Positions 30,787-41,464 of a stretch of DNA of 64,000 bases are shown one piece after another. The stretch lies in assembly GCA_031761405.1 (NCBI GenBank), contig JASEVX010000012.1, forward strand, positions 23,086,723 to 23,150,722. Reading direction: 5' to 3'. The translations under genes and the position numbers were made by a program. The notes beneath the pieces are model-generated. The model worked only from the letters and a program-made list of their open reading frames with translations, did no database searches and was not told where the DNA came from. This DNA is from Serripes groenlandicus (Eukaryota; Mollusca; Bivalvia; Cardiida; Cardiidae). Positions within the stretch are counted from its first letter, which is position 1; the number at the start of each line of letters is the position of its first letter.

Positions 30787-33700
30787 CTGCAATATAAATA
30801 CATGTACTATTGTGAATTGATTGATTAGTGTAAAACTTTTTCCTGCTATGGATGATTTCTTTTGAATGTTGGAAAGGAGTTATTGCTTAAAACAAGTAAT
30901 TCTCCTATCTATTCATGCAATGTTTCAGAACTGTTATAAATTTTTACTTAATATTTAAGTCTTTAAGTAACATCATGGCAACTAATTCTTTCACACATTT
31001 TTTTTGAGGCAACTGGCTGCCTTCTGATAAAGCCTTTTTAATGAAGGAATGAAAGACAAACAAAACTGGTAACAATAATTTTAGATTATCCTAAACCCTT
31101 TCCCACATACAACAAATCTTCAGTAGAAAACATACCCGCAAAATTCTCATATTGAGCAATTTCTCCATTTGCCACAATGTTTTCAACACTACTCTTTCTA
31201 TTGAAACCACTATCACAGGAGTGAGCAATGACCAGTCACATGATCAGACCTCAGAATGTATCATATGGCGGTCATACAGTTCAGACTGAATTAATCAAAG
31301 AAAATAACAAATTTATATTAACATCTTGACAAAGAGTTGAAAATATTGCTATTAACAGCGAAATGTTTTCAAAAGTCATGAAATGTCGTCAGTTTGAAGT
31401 AATGGGTTAAGTGACATTGAGGCATATTTCCTTCATCATATGTTGTGTATATTTGTGATAAACAAAGATTTAGTGTTAACAAAGAGGGATTACAAGTTAT
31501 CAAGGATTTAACAGTGTTGACAGAAACTTCCTTTGTTCGCAACAAAGCCTGATAAGCCAATATGGCTTCTGCGAACAAAATAACTCCTCTACTTTCACAC
31601 ACAGAAGAAGGTGATGGACAGAGTGCTTTGGAATTAAATTCTGATGAAAATATGTAGGAAAAAGTGGCCTCTCTTCAGGTTCATTGGTCTCGGACACCTG
31701 GAGTGGAAATCATTTTTTAAGAAAGTCTGGGGTAACCCCTTCGAGGCTCCAAGCAAAACAGGGAAACAACTGCGCAATAGCTTGCCGCACAGGAAGTCAA
31801 ATACAAAAGAACAACTGCAAAACTTATGATAGCACTGAGTTGCATCATGGGATAGCGCACAGGAAATCAAATACAAACGAACAACTGCAAAAGTTATGAT
31901 GGCACTGAGTTGCATCATGGGATAGCGCACAGGAAGTCAAATACAAAAGAACAACTGCAAAAGTTATGATGGTACTGAGTTGCATCATGGGATCGCGCAC
32001 AGGAAGTCAAATACAAAAGAACAACTGCAAAAGTTATGATGGCACTGAGTTGCATCATGGGATAGCGCACAGGAAGTCAAATACAAAAGAACAACTGCAA
32101 AAGTTATGATGGTACTGAGTTGCATCATGGGATCGCGCACAGGAAGTCAAATACAAAAGAACAACTGCAAAAGTTATGATGGCACTGAGTTGCATCATGG
32201 GATAGCGCACAGGAAGTCAAATACAAAAGAACAACTGCAAAAGTTATGATGGCACTGAGTTGCATCATGGGATAGCGCACAGGAAGTCAAATACAAAAGA
32301 ACAACTGCAAAAGTTATGATGGTACTGAGTTGCATCATGGGATCGCGCACAGGAAGTCAAATACAAAAGAACAACTGCAAAAGTTATGATGGCACTGAGT
32401 TGCATCATGGGATAGCGCACAGGAAGTCAAATACAAAAGAACAACTGCAAAAGTTATGATGGCACCGAGTTGCATCATGGGATCGTCCACAGGAAGTCAA
32501 TTTTACCTGGATGTAAGGCATGACAAAGAGAGCAACTTACACAGCCAAATATGCAACTTATCTATAGCTATGAAATTAACTCCACCATTTCCCACGAACA
32601 ACAAATCTGCACCTGATGACTTGAAAACATCCTAGCAAAATTTTGACAAAAATCTATAAAAGGGAGTTTAGTGATTAAATAGGGTTGGAAATATTGTGGC
32701 AAAAGGAGAAACTGCCCATCATGATGAGCAGTTTCTCCTTTTGCCACAATCTTTTCAAAAATTGCCTGCTGCAGATGTGTAAGAAAGCCTTTACAGGTGG
32801 GAAAGGGATAACAAATATGCATTCATGCAGAGAGAGAAACCTGCACCCTGCACAGGCTCATCTGAGTCTTCAGTGTTCGTACAAATGCTACCCTTGTTTT
32901 CCTAAGGCAAATCAAATGTATTTCCTGAGACAACCCTTGTGTATTTCCTGAGACAACTCAAATGTATTTCCTGAGACAATTCAAATGTATTTCCTGAGAC
33001 AACCCTAATGTATTTCCTCAGACAACTGAAATGTATTTACCTGAATGTATTTTTATATGCCGTTTTAGATGCCCATTTTGTGAGAACTGAGCCCCGCAGA
33101 GATCACACGTCCAAGGTTTTAGATCTTTGTGTCGCAGCGTGTGAACCTTCAGCGAGTGTTTTGATGTGAAGGATGACCCACACTGATCACAACTGTACTG
33201 GACACCCAGGTGTTTATTGTGATGTGTGGTCAGACTGTGTTTTGAGCTGAACAGCTTCAAGCAGATCTTGCAGGCAAAGATTTTTGTCATTTTGTCCTGT
33301 TTTTCTCTGTTTTTATCATCTCCAGTTTTCTTTTTGCTGGCAGATCTGGATCTTTTGACCTTATCAGATTCTGAAAAAAAAGACAATGGGTTAATTGGTG
33401 CTTAGAGCTAAACATTGTTAACCCTTTAACATTGATAGACATGCTTTCACGCATCAGATGGCTTTTGAAAACATTGTGGCAAAAGAAGAAATTGCTCAAA
33501 ATCAGCAATTTCTCTTTTTGCCACAATAATTTCAACTTATTCCAATAATTAATTTTCCTTTCATTTAATTTTTCCAATTTTTGCCTAAATGCTTTCAAAG
33601 TCATCTGCTGCAGATTTCATGTATGCAGTAAAGTGTTAAGCAGATGTAACAGGCAAATATTTTTTGTCATTTTGGCTTGCTTGTCTCGGTTTTTGTAATC

Positions 33701-36700
33701 TCCATCTTTTTGGTTTTCTTTCTGATGGCTGATCTGGATCCTATAACCTTATCAAATTCTAAAACAAAAGAGCCTTAACCCTTTCCTCATACGACAATTC
33801 TGCAGCAGACGACTTTGAACATATTTTGTCAAAAATAGAAAATCTCTATAATTGAATGGATAACCTTTGAGCAATTTCTTCTTTTGTAACTATGTTTTTT
33901 AAAAAGACGTCTGCTGCAGAGGAAAGGGTTAAGGTCATGGATCGCTCAACTGAAAATGTAAATACCTTGTGGTAATGGCTGCCCTCCTTGGCATTCAGGG
34001 TTGCGGGGTTAGCATTACGACTGACTGGCTTGTGTCAGGATAAATGGACCAGTAGTACTAGTATCTAGTACCCAGTAAATGCCGATATATAATCAAAAAC
34101 ATGTTGAAAGTGGCTTCAATCACCAAACAATCAATTAATCAACTGAAAAATGTGCTTTTAAAGTTCAATATTTACAAGACATTAAATTGTTCTGATCATT
34201 GTGACTTAAATCTTTACCATTTCAACTTCAAGGGAATCTAATTTTAGAAGAGGGTGACGTTTGGAACATTTCTTATCTTCTCTTTTTTATCTCTTCTATT
34301 CTTTAATAAATTGGCTGCTACATAAGTCAACAGAAGTGATCTGTATAAATGAAACGGATAACTAACCACTATAAACAGAATGTCTCTTATGTTGCTCCGT
34401 ATGCGCAAATCGAACAAAACTCTCATTGGTCTTTGGAACATCTGTTTGTTTTCTTGTAACATCCCCATTTTGAACGTGTCGATCAAGTTTCAAAACAGCT
34501 TCTGTGTCATTCTCAGTCTCTACTTTTTCGATTGGTTGCTTAGATTTATGACAGCTTGTCTTTGAATCCAGCCTCTGGTCCTTTTTAGCTTCTTCTTCCT
34601 CATACTGATATATTTTCTTCTTAGTTAATGTATGAACAGCTTGTTTGTTTTGCTGATCTAAAACATCTTCGAATCTATATGACTGTTGTTTGGATTTGAC
34701 CGTTTTCTCACTATGGTGTCGGTTATTAACGATCCCCTTGTGTTTGTTGACATGAATCTGAAATATAAACAAACAACTTAGCCGCTTTGGGAAAAAAATT
34801 AGGACTTGTTGCATCCGCACTTAGTGAAGACTCAGACGATCTTTGAAAGAGTCTCCCCAAAGTCTTTTACTCTTTCACCCATATAGAAGCTAACTGACGC
34901 CTCTGCAGCAGATGAATTTTGATAACATTTTGGGAAATAGAGAAATTGCTCATGATGAGCAATTTCTCCATTTGCCATTATGTTTCCAACACTATTTTGT
35001 AGATTTTGTAGATTTTTGCGGATATGTTTTCAAATTCGTCTGTTGCAGATTTGTTGTATGTGGGAAAGGGATGTCTGTTTATACATAGATTAGGCCTTCT
35101 AGTACTTCAGATGAAACACTAGACTTTAACCCTTTTCCCTCATATAGACGCTTTCTGACGCCTCTGCAGCAGACGGCTTTTTGAAAACATTGTGACAAAA
35201 GAAGAAATTGCTCAAAATGTTTTCCTCTTTTAGTCACAGGTTATCCATTCAATTATAGAGATTTCTTATTTTTTGACAAAATATGTTCAAAGTTGTATGC
35301 TGTAGAATTATCGTATGAGGGAAAGGGTTAACTTTGAAAACAAAAGTAATATGGAAAATCTCTATAAATGAAAGTACAAATGAAAGTACAATAATTAACC
35401 CTTTCCCTCATACATATACTTTCTGTTGCCTCTGCAGCAGACACCTTTTAAAAGCATTTTGGCAAAAGAAGGAATTGCTCAAAACAAGCAATTCCTCCTT
35501 ATGCCACACAATGTTTTCAAAAGTTGTCTGCTACAGATGCGTCTATAGGTGGGAAAGGGTTAACTAACAACCTTTCCAATGATACAATACATGATACATC
35601 ATGTCATTTAGTAAACTGGTTCCCAGTTAAACATGTCTAAATGACAATGGGCAAGGGGCTCAGTTTATATGCATGAGGAGCGCTTTAAATCTATACGCTT
35701 GCGATGGTACAGACAGGGTATGGACAAATCTCGGCTGAAGTCTTGGAAAATCTCACTGGCAGAATTCTGCCTGTTTTGATTAGCCTGTACTGATCCCTTC
35801 ATATATATATGCAACTGAGTGATATCAGGGGAGGTAACAATAACATGTTTAGTAATTTTGGATCGTTGAAGAAACCACACTTTATTAGCGGTTCTAAATA
35901 AGGGGCATTGTCCTTAATCTAAAATCCCTTTTTGACACTCAAACCCTTTGTTGTGTGGTACTCACAAGAATCGTCTCACCAAGAATTTTTCATACTCTAT
36001 AACCCTTTTTTGTCACTCAAACCCTATGTTGTGTGGTACTAAAAAGAATCGACTTACCAAGCATTTTTTATATGCCCAAAACCCTTATTTGACACCCAAA
36101 CCCTATGTTGTGGGTACTCAAAAGAATCGTCTAACCAAGAATTTTTCATGCTCATACATTATTATTTAACACTCAAACCCTATGTTGTGTGGTACTCAAA
36201 CGAATCGTCTAACCAAGCATTTTTCATGCTCTTACATCCTTATTTGACACTCAAACCCTATGTTGTGTGGTACTCAAAAGAATCGACTCACCAAGCATTT
36301 TTCATGCTCTTACATCCTTATTAGACACTCAAACCCTATGTTGTGGGTACTCAAAAGAATCGTCTAACCAAGAATTTTTCATGCTCATACAATATTATTT
36401 AACACTCAAACCCTATGTTGTGGGTACTCAAAAGTATTGACTCACCAAGCATTTTTCATGCTCTAAAACCGTTTTTTGAAACTATAACCTTTGTTGTGGG
36501 TACTCAAAAGAATCGTCTCACCTAGCATTTTTCATGCTCAAAAACCCTTATTTGACACTCAAACCTATTGTTTTGGGTACTCAAAAGAATCATCTCACCA
36601 AGCATTTTTCATGCCAAAAAACACTTATTTGACACTCAAACCCATTGTTGTTGGTACTCAAAAGAATCATCTCAACGTAGGGTTTGATTGAGTAATGAGA

Positions 36701-36834
36701 GTCATATTGTGGGGGAAAAGACCCGTTTATTATATTTTATCAGATATCTAGTCTTCTGTTATTACCTTATAAGTTGTTGAAAACTTGAATTTCTTGTCGC
36801 AGATGTCACAGGAAAAATGCTTCACTTCAGACAT
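28334..36834 (-). CDS. Poly-C2H2 zinc-finger protein, 17 fingers, four coding exons
   Basis: Exons 36834-36766, 34757-34367, 33370-33041 and 30786-28334 join with phases 0, 1 and 1 to 1080 residues. Finger 1 (9-29) is split between exons 1 and 2. Fingers 2-4 (187-207, 214-234, 242-262) fill exon 3. Fingers 5-8 (270-290, 298-318, 326-346, 364-384) open exon 4. A linker of about 410 residues follows, with an Asp run near 630-645, then nine fingers from Cys795 to Cys1071. Two fingers end in Cys instead of His ('HIRMKTC', 'HMKRNC'). Only one linker resembles TGEKP ('HTGVKPYQC'). No KRAB, ZAD, SCAN or BTB domain is visible. Likely a nuclear DNA-binding regulator; targets unknown. Introns hold MITEs, two minisatellites and a decayed copy of exon 3. 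Confidence 0.92.
31094..31195. mobile_element. M1 MITE copy, truncated, intron 3 of zinc-finger gene
   Basis: AACCCTTTCCCACATACAAC, then ATTGAGCAATTTCTCCATTT; the right arm is lost. Confidence 0.6.
31785..32500. repeat. 70-bp minisatellite, about 10 copies, intron 3 of zinc-finger gene
   Basis: AGGAAGTCAAATACAAAAGA recurs at 31791, 31861 (one change), 31931, 32001, 32071, 32141, 32211, 32281, 32351 and 32421, exactly 70 bp apart, with a partial at 32491. Two linked variants exist: GGTACTGAG with GATCGC, and GGCACTGAG with GATAGC. Confidence 0.95.
32583..32812. mobile_element. M1 MITE copy
   Basis: CATTTCCCACGAACAACAAA left, exact central stem GGAGAAACTGCCCATCATGA with its complement, right ACAGGTGGGAAAGGGATAA. 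Confidence 0.8.
32913..33040. repeat. 22-bp-class tandem repeat abutting the exon 3 splice donor
   Basis: AATGTATTTCCTGAGACAAC-type units run about five times and end at the exon 3 donor, whose own plus-strand sequence ATGTATTTACCTGAATG is a variant of the unit. Confidence 0.8.
33041..33370 (-). CDS. Zinc-finger gene exon 3, fingers 2-4
   Basis: Acceptor GTCTTTTTTTTCAG, donor GTAAATAC. It begins with basic 'KVKRSRSASKKK', then three canonical C-x2-C-x12-H-x3-H fingers. The split glycine at the end pairs with GC at the start of exon 4. Confidence 0.93.
33418..33639. mobile_element. M1 MITE copy between exon 3 and its decayed duplicate
   Basis: TTAACCCTTTAACATTGATA to ATGCAGTAAAGTGTTAA with a full-length hairpin (GAAATTGCTCAAAATCAGCA). 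Confidence 0.85.
33640..33770 (-). pseudogene. Decayed duplicate of the 5' part of zinc-finger exon 3
   Basis: CAGGCAAATATTTTTTGTCA, TCTGATGGCTGATCTGGATC and TATAACCTTATCAAATTCTA mirror 33262-33383 (CAGGCAAAGATTTTTGTCAT, GGATCTTTTGACCTTATCAG). The minus frame starts 'EFDKVIGSRSAIRKK' and reaches a stop before the first cysteine pair. Confidence 0.8.
33775..33932. mobile_element. M1 MITE copy, flanks the decayed exon
   Basis: TTAACCCTTTCCTCATACGA to CTGCAGAGGAAAGGGTTAA. Confidence 0.8.
33964..34135 (+). mobile_element. SINE family B, headless
   Basis: CTCCTTGGCATTCAGGGTTG, GGATAAATGGACCAGTAGTA, TTGAAAGTGGCTTCAATCAC and an (AATC)-like tail, in zinc-finger intron 2. Confidence 0.65.
34367..34757 (-). 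CDS. Zinc-finger gene exon 2, charged linker
   Basis: Acceptor TTTATATTTCAG, donor GTTAGT. It completes finger 1 and encodes about 125 mostly Lys/Glu/Asp/Gln residues, including 'YEEEEAKKDQR'. The phase-1 end matches exon 3. Confidence 0.88.
34866..35072. mobile_element. M1 MITE copy
   Basis: CTTTCACCCATATAGAAGCT left, GAAATTGCTCATGATGAGCA core, TATGTGGGAAAGGGATG right. Confidence 0.75.
35126..35331. mobile_element. M1 MITE copy, both TTAA ends
   Basis: TTAACCCTTTTCCCTCATAT to CGTATGAGGGAAAGGGTTAA. Confidence 0.85.
35395..35563. mobile_element. M1 MITE copy, both TTAA ends
   Basis: TTAACCCTTTCCCTCATACA to TAGGTGGGAAAGGGTTAA; core GCTCAAAACAAGCAATTCCT. Confidence 0.85.
35890..36700. repeat. 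About ten 78-bp tandem repeats grown from an R-type MITE arm
   Basis: AAACCCTATGTTGTGGGTAC and CTCAAAAGAATCGTCTCACC recur about every 77-79 bp from 35941 to about 36640. The left boundary CTAAATAAGGGGCAT and the right AGGGTTTGATTGAG with ATTGTGGGGGAAAAG resemble the two ends of the R-type MITE. It lies in zinc-finger intron 1. Confidence 0.85.
36766..36834 (-). CDS. Zinc-finger gene coding exon 1
   Basis: 'MSEVKHFSCDICDKKF' then 'KFSTTYK' and GTAATAAC. The C-x2-C pair is here; its His pair comes from exon 2 ('IHVNKH'). A pyrimidine-rich acceptor (TTTATTTTGTAG) ending at 36857 suggests the exon begins at 36856 and that a noncoding exon lies further upstream. A five-codon uORF (ATGAAAGCTATGTAG) precedes the start. 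Confidence 0.88.
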
Positions 36835-36900
36835 CTTCAAACTACATAGCTTTCATCTACAAAATAAACAAGTTAATGTCGTATTGTAAGCAATACAAAA

Positions 36901-38700
36901 GTCCCCTACCGGACAAGGACAGCACATTATGTATTGTATGTGCATTTGTAGATAAAAACAGCAATGCACAGTATAGTCACTTTTGATACAGTCCTATCAG
37001 GGACATAGATAAGAGGGATAGGCAACTCCACCTGTACACCTGTTATCTGGTTAAAATATCACACCTAGAAATAAAATTGTCCAAATTTTCACATTTTGTA
37101 GCTAATAAAACTTTGAAGTCACATTTGGCACAATGAACAAAACATACATATTCTGAAAGCTAAACATTTCAACTTAAGTTAGAGATACAATGAACAACTG
37201 GAATTTCTTTGTATTTTGAACACTGACTGGTTTAAAAGACACAGATATTGGGATTTCTGAATTATATTATTTTTTTCCAAAAATTAATAGACTGACATTT
37301 TACATAAGGATAACATATTATCAAAACCTATAGTATATTAAAATATTTTCATCTTCTGCAATAGAAGAATGTTTAAATTTCCAGAATTTTTATTTTTTAT
37401 ATCTTGAATAGTTTTACTTCCTACAAATGTTGGCACGAGTGATATTTTAGTATACAGTTTAGTTACCTATCCCTCTTATCTACGTCCCTGGTCCTATCAA
37501 ACATTTCTCATTTCGACCTTTGACCTTTATGTGTGACCTGGACCTTTCAGTTACAGGCCTGTGTCTTGTGTGCTACATGTCACCTCATCAAGGTGAATAT
37601 GTGTGCCCAGTAACTTGGGAATTCTGTGATGCATGGTTTCTCATTTCGACCTTTGACCACTAAGTGTGACCTTGAGCTTTGAGGTAAAGGCCTGTGTCTT
37701 GTGCGCGACATGTCACCTCATCATGGTGAACATGTGTTCCCAGTAACTTGGGAATCCTATAATGCATGGTCGAGATGCGAGCCGGATAAGTACAAACAGT
37801 ACTCATTTTGACCTTTTAGTGTGACATTGACATTTGAGGTACAGGCCTGGGTCTTGAGAGCGACACGCTGCCTCATCATAGTAAACGTTTGTGCCAAGTT
37901 TCATAGAAATCCTATGATGCATGGTTGAAATGTGGGTCGGACAAGGTACAGTCATATCAAAGAGTACTCATTTTGACCTTTGACCTCTAAGTTTGACCTT
38001 GACATTTGAGGTACAGGCCTGGATCTTGTGTGCGACACACCGCCTCATCATGGTGAACGTTTGTGCGAAGTTTCTTTGGAATCCTATTATGCATGGTTGA
38101 AATGTGGGCCGGACAAGGTACAGTCCTATCAAACAGTACTCATTTTGACCTTTGACATCTAAGTGTGACCTTGACATTTGAGGTAAAGGCCTGTATCTTT
38201 TGCGTGACACGCCTCCCCATCATGGTGATCGTTTGTGCCAAGTTTCTTTGAAATCCTATGATGCATGGTTGAAATGTGGGTCGTACAAGGTACAGTCCTA
38301 TCAAATAGTACTCATTTTGACCTTTGACATCTAAGTGTGACCTTGACATTTGAGGTACAGGCCTGGGTCTTGAGCATGACAATCCGCCTCATCATGGTGA
38401 ACGTTTGTGCCAAGTTTCTTGGACATCCTATGAAGTATGCTGGAGATGTGGGCTGGACAAGGTAATCCTATCAAACAGTACTCATTTTGATCTTGAAATT
38501 TGAGGTACAGGCCAGGGTCTTGTGTGCAACAGGCCGCCTCATCATGGTGAACATTTGTGCCAAGTTTCTTTCAAATCCTATGATGCATGGTTAAGATGCG
38601 GGCCGGACAAGGTTAGGTGGGACTGACAGACTGACAGACAGACGGACGGAATCGACCAAACCTTTAGTCCCCAAACCAATCTTCAATCGGTAGGGGACTA
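36901..38700. mobile_element. Non-autonomous element: GTCCCCTACCGG ends, 172-bp array, GACA tract
   Basis: Left GTCCCCTACCGG at 36901, right TCGGTAGGGGAC at 38688-38699. Six or seven units of about 172 bp carry TTTGACCTTTGACCTCTAAG-type text, GAGGTACAGGCCTGGGTCTT and CATCATGGTGAACGTTTGTG. A GACTGACAGACTGACAGACA run precedes the right end. It lies just upstream of the zinc-finger gene. Confidence 0.8.
36998..37490. mobile_element. hAT-like MITE nested in the array element
   Basis: CAGGGACATAGATAAGAGGG faces, inverted, CAGGGACGTAGATAAGAGGG; inverted repeats match at about 28 of 30. GTCCTAT directly flanks both sides (36991-36997, 37491-37497), and uninterrupted array copies read TACAGTCCTATCAAACAG, confirming the empty site. 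CAGGG ends fit hAT; that superfamily normally makes 8-bp duplications, and I see 7. Confidence 0.85.
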
Positions 38701-38724
38701 ATAAAGGTTGTTATCTGGCACCTT

Positions 38725-39080
38725 TTAACCCTTTTCCCACATACAGTCGCTTTCTTACACCTCTGCAGCTGACAGCTTTTTAAAATATTACAGCAAAGGA
38801 AGAAATTACACATAATGGGCGCTTTCTTATTTGGCCACAATGTTTTCAACTCTATTAACACTTTCCATATACAATAAATCTGCAGCAGACGACTTTGAAA
38901 ACAGAAAGACAAAAACCTGAAAAATCTCCATAAAAGATGGCTTAATTGACAAATAAAGTTGAAAACATTGTGGCCAAACGGAAATTGCTCATGATGAGCA
39001 ATTTCACCTTTGGCCACAATGTTTTTAAAAGTCGTCTGCTGCTATTGCGTCAAAATGCGTCTGCATTTGAAAAAAAGGTT
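38725..39080. mobile_element. Two M1 MITE copies, one truncated
   Basis: TTAACCCTTTTCCCACATAC (38726) with half a body, then CACTTTCCATATACAATAAA and a full body with GAAATTGCTCATGATGAGCA to CGTCTGCATTTGAAAAAAAG. Confidence 0.75.
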
Positions 39081-39125
39081 CGAGATGAATAATATGGAAC
39101 TGTGCAATTAACTGACTGAGTATGT

Positions 39126-39348
39126 TTAACCTTTCCCACTTGTAGACGCATTCTGACGCATCTGCAGCTGACGACTTTTAAAAACAGTGTGGCAAAAGGA
39201 GAAATTGCTCATAATGAGCAATTTCTCCTTTTGCCACACTGTTTTTAACTTTATTCAAGATTTTTTTCGAAGTTTTCCATAGTTATGCATACAGTATATG
39301 TTTTCAAAGTCGTCTGCTGCAAATTTGTTGTATGTGGGAAAGGTTTAA
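39126..39348. mobile_element. M1 MITE copy, both TTAA ends
   Basis: TTAACCTTTCCCACTTGTAG to TATGTGGGAAAGGTTTAA with an exact core stem GTGTGGCAAAAGGAGAAATT. Confidence 0.85.
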
Positions 39349-39409
39349 CTAGTAACCCGTTTATACAATTATAAAATGCAACAGTAACTGCTTATGTGAT
39401 GATACTTAC

Positions 39410-39985
39410 CGGTAAACCTTTCTCACATACAGCAAATCTTCAGCAGACGACTTTAAATAATTGGGAAAATCTCTACGACTGAAAGTACAATTATTGAAAA
39501 GAATTGAAAAGATTGTGGCAAATGAAGTAATTGCTCCTCATGATCAACTCCTCCTTTCAAAGGTTGTCTTCTACAGATGCATTTATATGTGTCTACAAGG
39601 TTGAAAGGATTAATTAAACAATTATAAAATGCAACAGTAACTGATAGTTAAACCTTTCTCACATACAACAAATCTTCATAAAACGTTTTAAGAATGCCTA
39701 GACAAAAATTGGGAAAATATTTATAACTGGACGTACAATTATTGAATAGAGTTGAAAACATTGTGGCAAAAATGAAATGGAGAATGATTTTTATTTTGAA
39801 ATGATTTGAAAATCAGTCCAATATGTTCTGAGGAGATTTTTTTAACCATTTCCTATAGTTGCTTTTTTACGCCTGTGCAGCAGACAACTATTCAAAACAT
39901 TTTGACAAAAGGAGAAATTGTTCACAATGAGCACCGTTTTCAACTTATTCAAAAATGGTTCTTTCATTTACAGAGAATTTCAATA
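39410..39985. mobile_element. Three degraded M1 copies
   Basis: Left ends at 39415 (AACCTTTCTCACATACAGCA), 39652 (AACCTTTCTCACATACAACA) and 39842 (AACCATTTCCTATAGTTGCT). The last is cut by the LINE insertion at 39999. Confidence 0.65.
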
Positions 39986-40010
39986 ATTATGATAACAATT
40001 GATAATAATC

Positions 40011-41464
40011 AACAAATCAATAGCACCTTTGAAGAATTAGATAAACACATTACTCAAAGTGAAATTCGCCGTGCATGTAAACAGTTAAATAGTACCAAAG
40101 CCTGCTCACATGAATGATAACATATTATATGAATATCTGAAAGCGAGTGTGGACTTAACAGTTAGCTCTTTTGAACTATTATTTAACTATATATTAGAAA
40201 CAGGAATATTTCCCAAAAGTTGGTCTAAAGGTCCAGTACCAATATACAAGAAACTTTGAAGAAAGGCGACTCATCTGATCCTAACAATTTCAGGGGCATA
40301 TCACTGATAAGCTGTTTTGCTAAGCTGTTCACTGTTGTATTGAATAATAGGCTCAAAGACTGGACGGTGCAAAATGACATTCTAACAGATGCCCAATTTG
40401 GATTTAAATCCGGTTATAGCACGACAGATGCTATCTTCATTCTTAATTGCATGATAGAAAATCAGTTTAATAGTTAAGACAAATTATTTGCCTGTTTTAT
40501 CGATTTTCGAAAGGCGTACGATTTAATTGATAGAAATGCGTTGTGGTTTAAACTGATAAAATCGGGTATAGATGGTAAATTACTAAGGGTTTTAAAATCA
40601 ATGTATTCGGAAGTTAGGCTTTGTGTGAGACATATGGGTACATCGTCTGAATTCTTCGCTAGTAAGGTCAGATTATTACAAGGGAAAATAACCTCCCCAA
40701 TAATGTTTTCCCTTTTTCTGAATGACATAGAATTACACCTACATAGTAATCCAAATGCCGGTATAACCCTCGATCAGCTGACTATATACCTTTAACTATT
40801 TGCAGACGACGAGGCTGTTTTATCCGAGACTGCATCGCGTCTACAGCAATCGTTTGATAGTCTAACTCAATACTGTTCTAAATGGAATCTATTGATCAAT
40901 ATTGACAAAACAAAAGTTGTTGTATTTCATAAAGGGGGGCGTCTCAAGGAAGACTATAAATGGTATATTAGTGGAAATGAAGTTGAGTTGGTTAATACAT
41001 TTAATTACTTAGGAATAGTTTTTTCTAGTGGTGGATCATTCATACATGCCACTAAAACATTGGCCGGTAAAAGCCTTCGGGCGATGGGATCGTTATTTAA
41101 TAGTACAAAAGATATGGACGTCCCAGTTGATATTATGCTGAACCTTTTTGATTCATACGTCGCATCAATACTGAATTATAATTGTGAAGTGTGGGGCTTA
41201 AACAAGGCTGAAAACCTTGAGCGAGTCCACAGAAAACTCTGCAAGTGGTTAATTAATGTAAAAAGGTCAACAAACTCGCTAGCTTTATACTCAGAACTTA
41301 ATAGATTCCCACTTTACTTAAATAGGCAGATCCGTATAATTAAATGTTGGTTAAAACTGTACGGGCCGAAAGCATCTAACTGTATATTATCTACCATAGT
41401 TGCTCACCAACGTAGAGAAATAGTGATGTTAATAACTGGTCAAATAAGGTTAAACATCTGCTAG
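40011..41464 (+). pseudogene. LINE reverse transcriptase with stops and frameshifts
   Basis: In order: 'ITQSEIRRACKQLNSTKA' (pre-RT), 'NNFRGISLISCFAKLFTVVL', 'LTDAQFGFKSGYSTTDAIF', 'FIDFRKAYDLIDRNAL' (catalytic Asp), 'SPIMFSLFLNDIE', 'FADDEAVLS' (catalytic DD), 'LLINIDKTKVVVF', then 'CEVWGLNKAENLERVHRKLC' and 'NRFPLYLNRQIRIIKCWLKL'. Breaks occur near 40115, 40250, 40477, 40795 and 41464. Confidence 0.9.
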
